Shown: positions 1 through 8,210 of the stretch, one piece after another
Numbering within the stretch: the stretch's first letter is position 1
Layout: every line of letters begins with the position of its first letter
Source: Planctomycetota bacterium
GTDB taxonomy: Bacteria > Planctomycetota > UBA1135
DNA: 38,829 bases
Direction of reading: 5' to 3'
Assembly (NCBI GenBank): GCA_028821845.1
Contig: JAPKEZ010000003.1
Coordinates: 1 to 38,829, forward strand
Translations under genes and position numbers: made by a program
Notes under the pieces: model-generated
Database searches by the model: none
What the model saw: only the letters and a program-made list of their open reading frames with translations
What the model was told of the DNA's origin: nothing

Positions 1-456
1 CCAATCAAGGAAAGCAGCCTGGAAAAACTTAATACTACGCTCGATGTTTTTGACCGTAATATTAGCGTGCTCTACAGAGACTGTTTCGCCGCCCTTAGCC
101 TGCAATATCTCGATGTCATAACCATCAGGGTCGTGCACAAAGATATACCGTGAGTTAGAAGTAGGCTTGCTTTCTCGATACCACCAGCCTTTGTCAATTA
201 CAGTTTGGCGCACGGCATCTAGGTCGTTAGTGGTTAGGGCGATGTGACCGAACTGATTGCCCAATTCGTAATCGCGACCATTGTGGTTGTGGGTTAGTTC
301 AAGATGATAGTGGCCACTGGAGTCCGTTAAGAAGACTAAAGTCGCTTCGTCGCCGAGCACTTTGCGCCGCACTTCGCGGAGCTTCAAGAAGTCAGTGTAG
401 AAGTCGAGCGACGCCTCTAGGTCGCGTACGCGGAGCATGGTGTGAGCGAGTTGCAT
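1..456 (-). CDS. VOC/glyoxalase I-like enzyme, C-terminus cut by window edge
   Basis: The frame opens with ATG at 456 and runs leftward off the window, giving 152 visible residues. Residues 1-120 form one VOC domain like lactoylglutathione lyase (GloA). The start MQLAHTMLRV, the segment around GNQFGHIAL and HDPDGYDIE align with GloA, and its four metal ligands are present as His5, Glu53, His71 and Glu116. A second VOC-like strand begins at about residue 129 (HANITVKNIE), so this is a tandem-domain protein rather than the ~135-residue E. coli enzyme. Glyoxalase I isomerises the methylglyoxal-glutathione hemithioacetal. Conserved ligands support a metal-dependent lyase, but the substrate is not certain. 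It is divergent from the small secreted gene at 486. Confidence 0.85.
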   Translation of the reverse strand, partial: MQLAHTMLRVRDLEASLDFYTDFLKLREVRRKVLGDEATLVFLTDSSGHYHLELTHNHNGRDYELGNQFGHIALTTNDLDAVRQTVIDKGWWYRESKPTSNSRYIFVHDPDGYDIEILQAKGGETVSVEHANITVKNIERSIKFFQAAFLDW

Positions 457-472
457 GGTGTGACTGATAGTG

Positions 473-478
473 TAGAAT
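473..478 (+). promoter_or_regulatory. -10 element (TAGAAT) of the 486 gene, near-leaderless
   Basis: TAGAAT ends 7 nt before the ATG at 486, with no Shine-Dalgarno sequence between. A poor -35 (TTGCAT, 451-456) lies 16 nt upstream. Transcription would start at or next to the start codon. Confidence 0.5.
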
Positions 479-485
479 ACAGGCT

Positions 486-824
486 ATGAATTTCAAAATT
501 ATAATCGCCTTAGTTTTACTGTTGTCTTTTACGCCAGCCATCGATTCGGACCTCGAAAATGCTGCTGTTGCCAAAATGAAAAAAGATGGTTATCAACCAG
601 TAGAAATATCATGGGCGGCAATCAAAGGAGAGCCGTGGTTAGTAGTTGAATATGGCTGGAATAAATATATGACCGATGAAATGCCTTCGGGAATTAGTAA
701 GCATTCAGCCGATGCGGGCAAGTACTGGGCAACGACCAAACCCTTTGGTGGCATTAGTGCGCTGGTTGATGAAGAGGGCAATGAGCATATTTTCACGTGG
801 TCTGATTGGAAGGATCTCGATTAA
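486..824 (+). CDS. Small secreted protein of unknown function
   Basis: This is a 112-residue protein I do not recognise. Residues 1-19 form a signal peptide (Lys4, then a hydrophobic core ending near the TPA motif), so the mature product of about 93 residues is probably periplasmic. The mature part is rich in Trp, Lys and acidic residues, with no cysteines and no motif that I can name. The start is supported by a -10-like TAGAAT 7 nt upstream. The gene stands alone: it is divergent from the VOC gene and convergent with the TPR membrane protein, with 31 bp between the two stops. Confidence 0.75.
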   Translation: MNFKIIIALVLLLSFTPAIDSDLENAAVAKMKKDGYQPVEISWAAIKGEPWLVVEYGWNKYMTDEMPSGISKHSADAGKYWATTKPFGGISALVDEEGNEHIFTWSDWKDLD

Positions 825-855
825 GTTACAGCCCAATTCCTCGCGTACTTGAATA

Positions 856-2739
856 TTAGCGACTCGTAAACTCAAAGAGCAACTGTTGCAGAACATCAAT
901 TTCTGGATGCTGCGGATAGCTGTCGATGAAATCATGCAACGGCCCAATCGCTTTGTTTCGCTTGTTGGCAGCATCGTAGAGCGCGACTAAGTTTAGTAGT
1001 AAAGAAAAATCGTGCGGCGCAAGATGTAAAGCATACTCGCTAGCGGTAATAGCTTCTTGGAAATTCGGGCTGCTAACACCTTCGATATTAACTAATTGCA
1101 CCAACGCTTTAGCTTTGCCAATGACCGCAGCGTCTATATTCGGGTTCTGCGACAACGCCGTATTAAAGGCATGAATGGCTGCTGAATAATGGTTTTTGGC
1201 TACTACGTTTTTTGCCTCGCTCCAGTAACCAAATGCTTGTTGCGAAGTGCAGTTGCCTAAGCCCAGGAATGCCTCTGGCGCTTTGGCGTAATGATCAATT
1301 GTCATCTGATAAACTTTTTTCGCATTGTCTATTTCTCCGGCAAGGAATAACGAATCGGCCTTGCCAACATTTGCTTTGTAGCGCTCGATGCTAGTGCAGA
1401 AGACTTTGTCCACATTAATAGCGTCAGTGCGGCTGAAGGATTCTGTGGCCAGTTCGGCATATGCTAGGCGCTTATCGGCATCGTCAGCACTTTGCGCCTT
1501 TTCGAGCATCAGTCGGCCAAATTCAATGTGACCTGTCATTGCCTGCGGGGCGACTCTTTGCGCCCAGCGAAATAAATCTGCTTCGGTGCGCCAATGTTTA
1601 CTACCCGAATACGACGAGTAAATGTTGCCGACTACCAGTAGGGTTATTAACACATAGCTTACACCACGATATGGGAAACGTATCATGGCAATTGCCAATA
1701 GAATCACAAAACCAGCGCTCGATAAATAACTGAATCGCTCTGCGAATGGGTACTGACCCAAAGCAAAGGTGTTAAGTACGGGTACGATACCCATGAACAT
1801 AATGCCGAGGCCAACTTTAAGGCTTGGCGAATCAGGGGAGCGGCGCGAATAAATCATCAGACCCACAATAAGAGAAATAGCTGCCCCAATCGCAGGGAAG
1901 AAGTTGTACGGTGCCAGCAAACCTTGATTCAGCATTAAGGGATGGAATGGTGAATGACCTATAGGTATTGCCATGAATCCGAGGTGCTGACCAAGAAGCT
2001 TGAAGCTCAGATCTATTTGTTCGAGTTGATTTAAACCGTGATGAGTGTTGACCCTGTCAAATCCAGCAGCGTAATCGTCGAAGGCAACTACGCGTAGAGT
2101 GTAGTACGCGGCTAGCACTAAAAAATATCGCCACCAAATGCGTCGTCGCTGGAGGATTACCGAGAAAAGGCACAGCAGCACAACGGCAATCGCTGACTCT
2201 TTACATAACAGCGCCAAAAATAATAAGAGTGGTGCACGAACATCACGCTCGACAACAAAATAACGCATTCCTAGTAGCGCGAATAAAGTCGCTAGTAAGT
2301 CGGGCTGTGAAGAAATCCAGGCTACTGCTTCTGCGTGTGAACCAAGAATCGCAAAAAATAAACCAGTAGCGCAGGCAATTGTTCTTTTCCAGCCGAGCGC
2401 CATGCATAACAACGTAAGCGCCACGGCGCAGGCGGCATGCAGTAGTATCGAGACTAAATGGAAAAAGTTTGAGTTGCCGTCACTGACAACCCAGCTGGTG
2501 GTAAACACCGTTGCCGCTAGCGGTCGATAAAAACCTACAGCATTTGCTTCGTCGTTTACCAACTCCCAGTAGGGGGTGATGAAAGCCTTCGGAATAATTC
2601 CGAGGCTTTGAAAATTAGGATTTAACTCTAATAAGGTACGGTCATCGTAAACAAAATCGGCGCTAAACGTGTGAGCGTACAGCAAAATCGCTGCCAGGGC
2701 AGGAATTAGCAGTGTCCAGATGCGTTTGTGAGTAGACAT
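856..2739 (-). CDS. TMTC-like polytopic membrane protein with C-terminal TPR repeats
   Basis: This 627-residue protein has about ten hydrophobic segments in residues 8-380, followed by a soluble helical part (about 400-627) with TPR character (for example ALHLAPHDFSLLLNLVALYD). The first loop has FVYDD with Asp32-Asp33, then FYRP and FFHLVSILLHA. These are hallmarks of the GT-C-fold TMTC/DUF1736 family, whose animal members are linked to protein O-mannosylation. Many bacterial members are uncharacterised. A role in glycan transfer at the cytoplasmic membrane is inference; the fold assignment is firmer. The gene is monocistronic and divergent from ddl. Confidence 0.8.
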   Translation of the reverse strand: MSTHKRIWTLLIPALAAILLYAHTFSADFVYDDRTLLELNPNFQSLGIIPKAFITPYWELVNDEANAVGFYRPLAATVFTTSWVVSDGNSNFFHLVSILLHAACAVALTLLCMALGWKRTIACATGLFFAILGSHAEAVAWISSQPDLLATLFALLGMRYFVVERDVRAPLLLFLALLCKESAIAVVLLCLFSVILQRRRIWWRYFLVLAAYYTLRVVAFDDYAAGFDRVNTHHGLNQLEQIDLSFKLLGQHLGFMAIPIGHSPFHPLMLNQGLLAPYNFFPAIGAAISLIVGLMIYSRRSPDSPSLKVGLGIMFMGIVPVLNTFALGQYPFAERFSYLSSAGFVILLAIAMIRFPYRGVSYVLITLLVVGNIYSSYSGSKHWRTEADLFRWAQRVAPQAMTGHIEFGRLMLEKAQSADDADKRLAYAELATESFSRTDAINVDKVFCTSIERYKANVGKADSLFLAGEIDNAKKVYQMTIDHYAKAPEAFLGLGNCTSQQAFGYWSEAKNVVAKNHYSAAIHAFNTALSQNPNIDAAVIGKAKALVQLVNIEGVSSPNFQEAITASEYALHLAPHDFSLLLNLVALYDAANKRNKAIGPLHDFIDSYPQHPEIDVLQQLLFEFTSR

Positions 2740-2780
2740 TTCTTAAAAAAGGAATCCTAGAATTGCGCGCGCTGATAGGT

Positions 2781-2786
2781 TATTCT
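2781..2786 (+). promoter_or_regulatory. -10 element (TATTCT) of ddl
   Basis: TATTCT ends exactly 6 nt before the ATG at 2793. There is no ribosome-binding sequence in between, so the ddl message is predicted to be leaderless. This geometry favours the 2793 start over the in-frame start at 2763. Confidence 0.5.
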
Positions 2787-2792
2787 GCTTAC

Positions 2793-3860
2793 ATGACAAC
2801 ATCACAGCCGCTCACTAATTTGTGTCTTCTCTTCGGAGGTACCTCTGAAGAACATGAGATTAGTCTACGCTCTGCGCGTGCCGTTCGTGCTCATTTAAAC
2901 CCGCAACGTTACGCGATTTATCATATCGCAATCACCCGCGATGGTCAGTGGCTGGACGAAAAGAATTCGCGAGCGCTTTTAGATGGCGAGCAGTATGAGG
3001 TGACAGCCCGTGGTCCATATTTACCGTCAGATGCAGATGTCGTGTTTCCTGTTCTTCACGGTCCAGGTGGCGAAGACGGAAGCGTTCAAGGCTGGCTAGA
3101 AATGCAAGGCATGCCATTCGTTGGCAGCGGGTGCTTGGGTTCGGCGATGGCTATGGATAAATCTGTGACCAAACACATGTTGCGCTCGGCTAATTTGCCG
3201 GTGTTGCCATGGATTGATATATCAATTAGTGACTGGCAAGACGATGCACTAGAGGTGGCTTCAAATATTGCGCAGCGTTTCGGCTATCCAATGTATGTTA
3301 AGCCCACCCAGCAGGGTTCTTCAGTTGGTATTTCTCGCGTTGAAAACAAAGGGCAGTTAACATCAGCAATAGATAAGGCATTCGAATTTTCCGATTACAT
3401 CTTGGTCGAGCCGGCATCCGAAGGTGCAGAATACGAAGTGGCCATTCTTGATGGCAATGTGCCAGTGGTATCACTCCCGGGAGAAATTGAGGTCGATGGT
3501 TGGTACGATCACGACAATAAGTACAACAACGATAACGCTAAGATAATTGTGCCGTCCGAAACTATTTCATCGCGTATGGCCGAGCAATTGCGCGATGTGG
3601 CATTGAAAGCATTTCGCGTGTTACGCCTCGAGGGTTATGCCCGCGTCGATTTTTTACTAAACAGTAAATCCGGACGCTTCGCTTTGAATGAAGTGAATAC
3701 TATTCCTGGGTTCACTGACATTTCGATGTTCCCTAAGTTGATGCAACATTCTGGCTACGAGTTTGATGTGTTGATCGATAAGATGATCGACTTTGCAATG
3801 GCTAATAAGCCTGCTTCAAGCAAAATACCGAGCCGCCAGATAGTCGAAACTGTTGCGTAG
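2793..3860 (+). CDS. ddl: D-alanine--D-alanine ligase
   Basis: Ddl joins two D-alanines with ATP to make the dipeptide for peptidoglycan precursors in the cytoplasm. The 355-residue protein shows the EHEISLRSA N-terminal motif, GGEDGSVQGWLE, the ATP-grasp lysine stretch YVKPTQQGSSVG, the loop around YDHDNKY and the metal/substrate motif LNEVNTIPGFT. ATG 2793 was chosen because family members start shortly before the CLLFGGTSEEHE strand and because a -10 hexamer lies 6 nt upstream; the in-frame start at 2763 would sit ahead of that promoter. The last 20 residues extend past the usual end, and the gene overlaps the convergent amidinohydrolase by 59 bp. Confidence 0.95.
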   Translation: MTTSQPLTNLCLLFGGTSEEHEISLRSARAVRAHLNPQRYAIYHIAITRDGQWLDEKNSRALLDGEQYEVTARGPYLPSDADVVFPVLHGPGGEDGSVQGWLEMQGMPFVGSGCLGSAMAMDKSVTKHMLRSANLPVLPWIDISISDWQDDALEVASNIAQRFGYPMYVKPTQQGSSVGISRVENKGQLTSAIDKAFEFSDYILVEPASEGAEYEVAILDGNVPVVSLPGEIEVDGWYDHDNKYNNDNAKIIVPSETISSRMAEQLRDVALKAFRVLRLEGYARVDFLLNSKSGRFALNEVNTIPGFTDISMFPKLMQHSGYEFDVLIDKMIDFAMANKPASSKIPSRQIVETVA

Positions 3861-4689
3861 CAACTGGGTGCACCTTAAAACCACGGGCTGTCAACTTTTC
3901 ATATAACGAATCGCACCCTTGCTCGATGAACACGTTGTGGCCGTCGGCGCAAAAGGCATTGCCAGCGAATTGGTAAGCTTCAAAATCGCTAAGTGCAATT
4001 GCTTCGGGGAAGGCAGCATTGATGAGTTCTAGCCCGTCATCGTTAAAAGCATCGCCAATGAACAGCGTGGTTTTCTCATCGAGGCAAGCAAGGGCGGTGT
4101 CTAGGTGATAGAAATCTTGGTGACGTAACTCGTAAAGTAAGATGTCTAACTCGGGGTAAGCATCGTCAATTTCTTGCCATCCGCATAAATCACTGCGTTG
4201 CCCAACAGCGGCATGCAGCAATAATCGTTGCGGATGCCAAAGTCCGTCACCATGCCCTTCGAACTTAATGTCGGTGGCTGATAGGTGCTTTATCTCAAAA
4301 CCTTGATCAGTGAAAAATTGTTGGTGTACTTCGACTTCGGGACGTCGCGATAAGTGAGCCATGCTGCTGCACCACACGTGGCGGTAATGCGGCACGATAA
4401 AGGAGGGGTTAGCCGTAAATACCAAATCGTGCATTCCGCTTATCGCTGGCAGCACTTCTACGTTGAGTCCGTTATTAGCAAAGGAGTCGTGTAGTTGTTG
4501 CCACTGCTGCATTGCGGCTTGCTTGTCTATTTTCTGCAACTCGCCGTTCTCGTCGCGCATGTGATTGTTGTGCGCTTCCTTAACATCGAAGAAGTTGGCC
4601 GCAGCCATCAGCACAGATTGAGTAGCCTCAACAGTGGGGTAATCACCAGCACGTCTCTGCCATTCACTTAAAGTGCGAATAATCGCCAT
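3802..4689 (-). CDS. DDAH-like amidinotransferase-superfamily hydrolase
   Basis: This 295-residue enzyme has the guanidino-modifying pentein fold. Visible catalytic elements are Asp88 (GMHDLVFTANP), Glu144 (FEGHGD), His195 (YHLDTAL) and the C-terminal nucleophile Cys290 in GGSVFCLKQAY. This set resembles dimethylarginine dimethylaminohydrolase and other small penteins that hydrolyse arginine-like substrates to citrulline or ornithine derivatives. The exact substrate cannot be read from the sequence. It is the last gene of a six-gene leftward operon, overlapping the stop of the upstream permease by 1 nt. Its 3' end, including the Cys290 codon (3820-3822), lies antisense to the tail of ddl. Confidence 0.85.
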   Translation of the reverse strand: MAIIRTLSEWQRRAGDYPTVEATQSVLMAAANFFDVKEAHNNHMRDENGELQKIDKQAAMQQWQQLHDSFANNGLNVEVLPAISGMHDLVFTANPSFIVPHYRHVWCSSMAHLSRRPEVEVHQQFFTDQGFEIKHLSATDIKFEGHGDGLWHPQRLLLHAAVGQRSDLCGWQEIDDAYPELDILLYELRHQDFYHLDTALACLDEKTTLFIGDAFNDDGLELINAAFPEAIALSDFEAYQFAGNAFCADGHNVFIEQGCDSLYEKLTARGFKVHPVATQQFRLSGGSVFCLKQAY

Positions 4690-5462
4690 TAATAAACGTC
4701 GCGCTTCTTGGCAGAAAGTTGCGCTAAATATAGCATGACTGCTGTTCCGGCCATCAAAACTAAAACGCTAAGCCAGTTTGATGGTGGGGTGGCGCTCGGC
4801 GGCAGTAAGCCAGTAGCTACTTTTTCTATGCCGCACATTGATTTGGCTAATCCCATCACATAATGATGCAGTGACCACATTTTTGCCTCGCCGGGTAATG
4901 AACCAACAACTGTTCCCCAGAAGAACAAAAAGAACGCTGCCCACAACAATGGTTTTTTAGACCATATAGCGAACAACAGGCAAAGCGCGCTGTAAGGGAT
5001 CACTGACAAAATTAACAATAAGCTGTGCATGAAGCCAAGGCTCATTACCTCACCGAATGATTCGGGCCTAAAAATTCCAAAAACTAGCGATGGCGCTAAG
5101 GCGGCGAGCAGTAACAAGGGTATTGCCGAGAGGATGCTTCCGACAAGTAAGCCACTCACGCATGCCCAACGCGGTACAGGTCGCGTGAAGATGTAAGCTA
5201 TCGCACCTTTTTCATAAAGCGAGGCGACCGTTGGCAAGGTTAAGAATAGAGCGATAAATGGTAGCGTAAAGTAAACGTTTATCGGCACGATGTACTCGCG
5301 CAGAAAATCTGCCGGATTCCCGATAGCTTTGTCAGCGTATTGAATCGCAATAAAACTTATAATGGCTGGAATTAGCGCGATTGCAGCAAACACAATAACC
5401 CCGGCATTTTTCATGCGACTACGCCAAGTAAAGGCAGCTAAGGATTTGATGGCGTTAATCAT
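4689..5462 (-). CDS. ABC-2 type transporter permease
   Basis: This 257-residue integral membrane protein has about six transmembrane segments, starting at residues 21-40 and ending at about 230-250. The cytoplasmic motif EKGAIAYIFTRPVPRWA is typical of ABC-2 permeases of the NosY/CcmB-like type. It overlaps the upstream ATPase gene by 4 nt (ATGA), so the two should form one exporter. The substrate is unknown. The arrangement with a second ATPase/permease pair upstream suggests either two paralogous transporters or one heterotetrameric complex. Confidence 0.85.
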   Translation of the reverse strand: MINAIKSLAAFTWRSRMKNAGVIVFAAIALIPAIISFIAIQYADKAIGNPADFLREYIVPINVYFTLPFIALFLTLPTVASLYEKGAIAYIFTRPVPRWACVSGLLVGSILSAIPLLLLAALAPSLVFGIFRPESFGEVMSLGFMHSLLLILSVIPYSALCLLFAIWSKKPLLWAAFFLFFWGTVVGSLPGEAKMWSLHHYVMGLAKSMCGIEKVATGLLPPSATPPSNWLSVLVLMAGTAVMLYLAQLSAKKRDVY

Positions 5463-6388
5463 GCGTTGTCAGAGAGCAAGAGGCCATAAACTAGCTCGAG
5501 TTCTTGGTCGTCAGTTTCTAGGGTTTCGATAATTCCACTGCGACCGTAAACGCTGAGTTTTTCTAATAAAACAGGCAAGTCAAAAGTATTAAGATGAAAA
5601 CGTCCATCGATGTCTTGATTAAAACCGGTAATTAATTCGTCGCCGAGTAATTCGGAAATAAGTTGACGAAGATTCTCACCCTTAATTGTGGCGCGCCGCG
5701 GCTTGCGATCGATGAGCTTGCGAATATCCGATAACCGTCCCTCGGCGAGGAGTCGTCCGTGGTGCAACATCATCAAGCGGTCGGTGACAGATTCTACTTC
5801 ATGCAAAACGTGCGACGCGAGTAGCACAGTACGTCCACTTTCTCCCCATTCGCGCACCCTGTCAATAGTTTGGCGGCGATTTGCGGGATCCATGCCGTTA
5901 AGTGGCTCGTCGAGTAACAGTAAATCTGGCTCGAAGAGTAGGGCCTGGGCAACTTTCACTCGCTGACGCATTCCTTTCGACATTTCGCATAATCGAACGT
6001 TGGCTTTTTCTGCCATGCCCATAAAGTCGAGGGCTTCCATCGCACGTTTTGTTGCTGCCGCTCCATGTTCGCCACCTAGCACCGCTAGCATCTTCATGAA
6101 GTCGACAGCCGTCTCGTTCTCAAAATGGATGTCTTCACCAATCGAGTATCCGATGTGACGCAAAGCGTGGTAATTGCCAGGCACTATTGTTTCGCCAAAT
6201 ATTTTTATGCTGCCCCGTGAGGCGTGAATTTGCCCAGTAAGCAAGCGCATGAAAGTTGATTTGCCAGAGCCATTGGGGCCGAGCAAGCCGAAGACTCCTT
6301 TGTCGAGGGTGACATTTAATCCAGCCAAGCCCTGAACTTCGCCATACCAACGCGACAAGTTCTTACATTCAATTGCGGGATAATTCAT
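5459..6388 (-). CDS. ABC transporter ATP-binding protein (second pair)
   Basis: This 309-residue ATPase has Walker A GPNGSGKST near residue 38, the signature CEMSKGMRQR in a GldA/NatA-like variant form, Walker B LLLLDEPLNGMDP and the switch histidine in LLASHVLHE. About 80 C-terminal residues follow the nucleotide-binding domain, as in CcmA/NosF-type ATPases that partner ABC-2 permeases. The gene overlaps the permease on each side by 4 nt, which fixes it within one translationally coupled operon. Substrate not determinable. Confidence 0.92.
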   Translation of the reverse strand: MNYPAIECKNLSRWYGEVQGLAGLNVTLDKGVFGLLGPNGSGKSTFMRLLTGQIHASRGSIKIFGETIVPGNYHALRHIGYSIGEDIHFENETAVDFMKMLAVLGGEHGAAATKRAMEALDFMGMAEKANVRLCEMSKGMRQRVKVAQALLFEPDLLLLDEPLNGMDPANRRQTIDRVREWGESGRTVLLASHVLHEVESVTDRLMMLHHGRLLAEGRLSDIRKLIDRKPRRATIKGENLRQLISELLGDELITGFNQDIDGRFHLNTFDLPVLLEKLSVYGRSGIIETLETDDQELELVYGLLLSDNA

Positions 6389-7281
6389 CCTAAGAAAGTG
6401 CGGCGCTTCAAGCCGCGGTAAACAATTAGAAACGAAACAAGTGATGTGGTAAGCATTACCATGATTGACACATTTGGCGAAGACTTAAATAGTTGGCTAT
6501 TCGTTGGTATTTCGTTGAGCGCATACTCGCAAACTACACCAGTATTGTGCAATATAGATAATGCTAGCACATCCGAATTCCCCGTAATAGCGAATATAAT
6601 ATTAGCAAGTATCGATACGACAATGAAGATAAACACAAACGATATGTTGGTCCATAGCCCGCTTTTAGTGATTGTTGTAATCGCTTGCACTAGCAGTGAC
6701 AGAGTTACTGAAATTAGCAGCAGAGACCAAAACATACCAAACGGAACAATTGCGATTTGTTGGAAGTGCGTATCGCTGGAAGTAGCCCAATCGGAAATCC
6801 ATACCAATAGCATTGGCCCGAAAGTGGCAGTCATTAGAAAACCAACAAAAGCCGCGCTACGACCAAGAATGTAACTGAGCGGGCTAATCGGTCTCGAAAA
6901 ATATGCGTCGAGTGCGTTGGTTTCGATGTCTTTAGAGATTAGATCGTAACCAAAGAGCAGCGAGAGTGGCAGTAGAACTGGATTTACGAACAACTTTAGC
7001 AGGACTAAATACACGCCGGCATCAATCACGAAATCATCGCTATCGCCACCAGCGATGACCCCTATCTGCTGCGTAAGTTCGCGCCATGACGGCACAACCT
7101 GATTCAAGGCGTACATTATTATCATCATGACCGCGCCTTGCATAAGCGAAAGGCTGGTGATGCGCCTCACCCATTTCGATTTCCATCCGCGGCTTAACGT
7201 AAGCTCGGCGAGTGGTACCCAGGCGGGAATTCCCGATCGCGGACCGCTGTACCTTTGATATTCAGCTGCTTTAAATGTCAT
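6385..7281 (-). CDS. ABC-2 type transporter permease (first pair)
   Basis: This 298-residue protein has about six hydrophobic segments. The first lies near residues 45-62, and the motif LISKDIETNALDAYFSRPIS marks the ABC-2 coupling region (compare the TRPVP motif of the other permease). It sits 2 nt after the upstream ATPase gene and overlaps the next ATPase by 4 nt. The N-terminal 40 residues are polar and cytoplasmic. Substrate unknown. The two permeases of the operon are diverged, not recent copies. Confidence 0.85.
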   Translation of the reverse strand: MTFKAAEYQRYSGPRSGIPAWVPLAELTLSRGWKSKWVRRITSLSLMQGAVMMIIMYALNQVVPSWRELTQQIGVIAGGDSDDFVIDAGVYLVLLKLFVNPVLLPLSLLFGYDLISKDIETNALDAYFSRPISPLSYILGRSAAFVGFLMTATFGPMLLVWISDWATSSDTHFQQIAIVPFGMFWSLLLISVTLSLLVQAITTITKSGLWTNISFVFIFIVVSILANIIFAITGNSDVLALSILHNTGVVCEYALNEIPTNSQLFKSSPNVSIMVMLTTSLVSFLIVYRGLKRRTFLG

Positions 7282-7283
7282 GC

Positions 7284-8210
7284 TTAAGATTCGAGTGCTT
7301 CGAGGAAAGCGTCTTCAAGAGAGCGCGCTGCAGGGTGAACGCCCAGCAGCTTTGTTTTTGCGACTTCAGCCAACTCAAACATCATTGGCGAAGTAACAAT
7401 TTCTTCGTCCCGCGAGACGATGAATTCTCCGACGTGCTTGCCAGGAATAATGATGTAATTGTTGTTTTGCGCACAGTCATTAAATTGCTGGGCCTGTTGG
7501 TAATCGACGCGTACTCGTTTGGCGCCACGCGCGGCAGTGGTTAGCTCGGCAACCGTTGCGCTTTGTTTTAGATTGCCCTCGTCTAGCACCCATACTTGAT
7601 CGCAAAGGCGTTCGACATCGGGAAGCAAATGACTAGCTAGAACCAAGTGAATATTATGCTCGCTAGTGACACGCTCGATTAAACCCAGCATGCGCTCCCG
7701 TGATTTTGGATCGAGACCGTTAGTTGGCTCATCTAGAAACAGGATGTCAGGGTCGTGTGCCAGCGCCGCCGCCAATTTATAGCGCTGGCGCATGCCAACA
7801 GAATACGTCTCTACTTCGCGATAACGTTCTTCTCCGAGGCCGACAAAGTGCATGACATCGTGAGCCCGCAACATGGCGTCGTCGGCAGGGATACCGCATA
7901 TTTGCGCAAGATGGGCAATACCACGTACGCCAGAGATAGAACCGATAAACGAATCACGTTCAGGCATATAGCCGATTCGCGCTCGCAGTTGCATGCCATG
8001 TTTCGCGACATCCTGACCAAAGATACTTACTTTGCCAGAGTGCGGTCGAATGAGACCCAGGATAGAACGCAGCATCGAGGATTTGCCAGCGCCGTTAGCG
8101 CCGAGCAAGCCAAGGCATCCACCGCTGAAGTTGACGCTAACGCCATGGAGTGCTTCGTAGCTGCCATAGCGAACCACAAGATCGTTTAAGGAGAGTACGT
8201 TATTGCTCAC
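7284..8210 (-). CDS. ABC transporter ATP-binding protein (first pair)
   Basis: This 308-residue ATPase has Walker A GANGAGKSS, the signature TYSVGMRQRYKLA, Walker B ILFLDEPTNGLDP and switch histidine LVLASHLLPD. The start is GTG at 8210, inside a GTGA overlap with the stop of the upstream SurA-like gene, so translation is probably coupled. The C-terminal 90 residues are the accessory domain common to ATPases of ABC-2 exporters. It is paired with the permease 2 nt downstream. Confidence 0.92.
   Translation of the reverse strand: MSNNVLSLNDLVVRYGSYEALHGVSVNFSGGCLGLLGANGAGKSSMLRSILGLIRPHSGKVSIFGQDVAKHGMQLRARIGYMPERDSFIGSISGVRGIAHLAQICGIPADDAMLRAHDVMHFVGLGEERYREVETYSVGMRQRYKLAAALAHDPDILFLDEPTNGLDPKSRERMLGLIERVTSEHNIHLVLASHLLPDVERLCDQVWVLDEGNLKQSATVAELTTAARGAKRVRVDYQQAQQFNDCAQNNNYIIIPGKHVGEFIVSRDEEIVTSPMMFELAEVAKTKLLGVHPAARSLEDAFLEALES

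Noticed and set aside
6446-6874. 142-codon plus-strand frame antisense to an ABC permease
   Set aside because: It is a shadow of the permease with no start signal; the permease frame has clear family motifs.
7755-8189. 144-codon plus-strand frame antisense to an ABC ATPase
   Set aside because: Shadow frame; the ATPase motifs are on the other strand.
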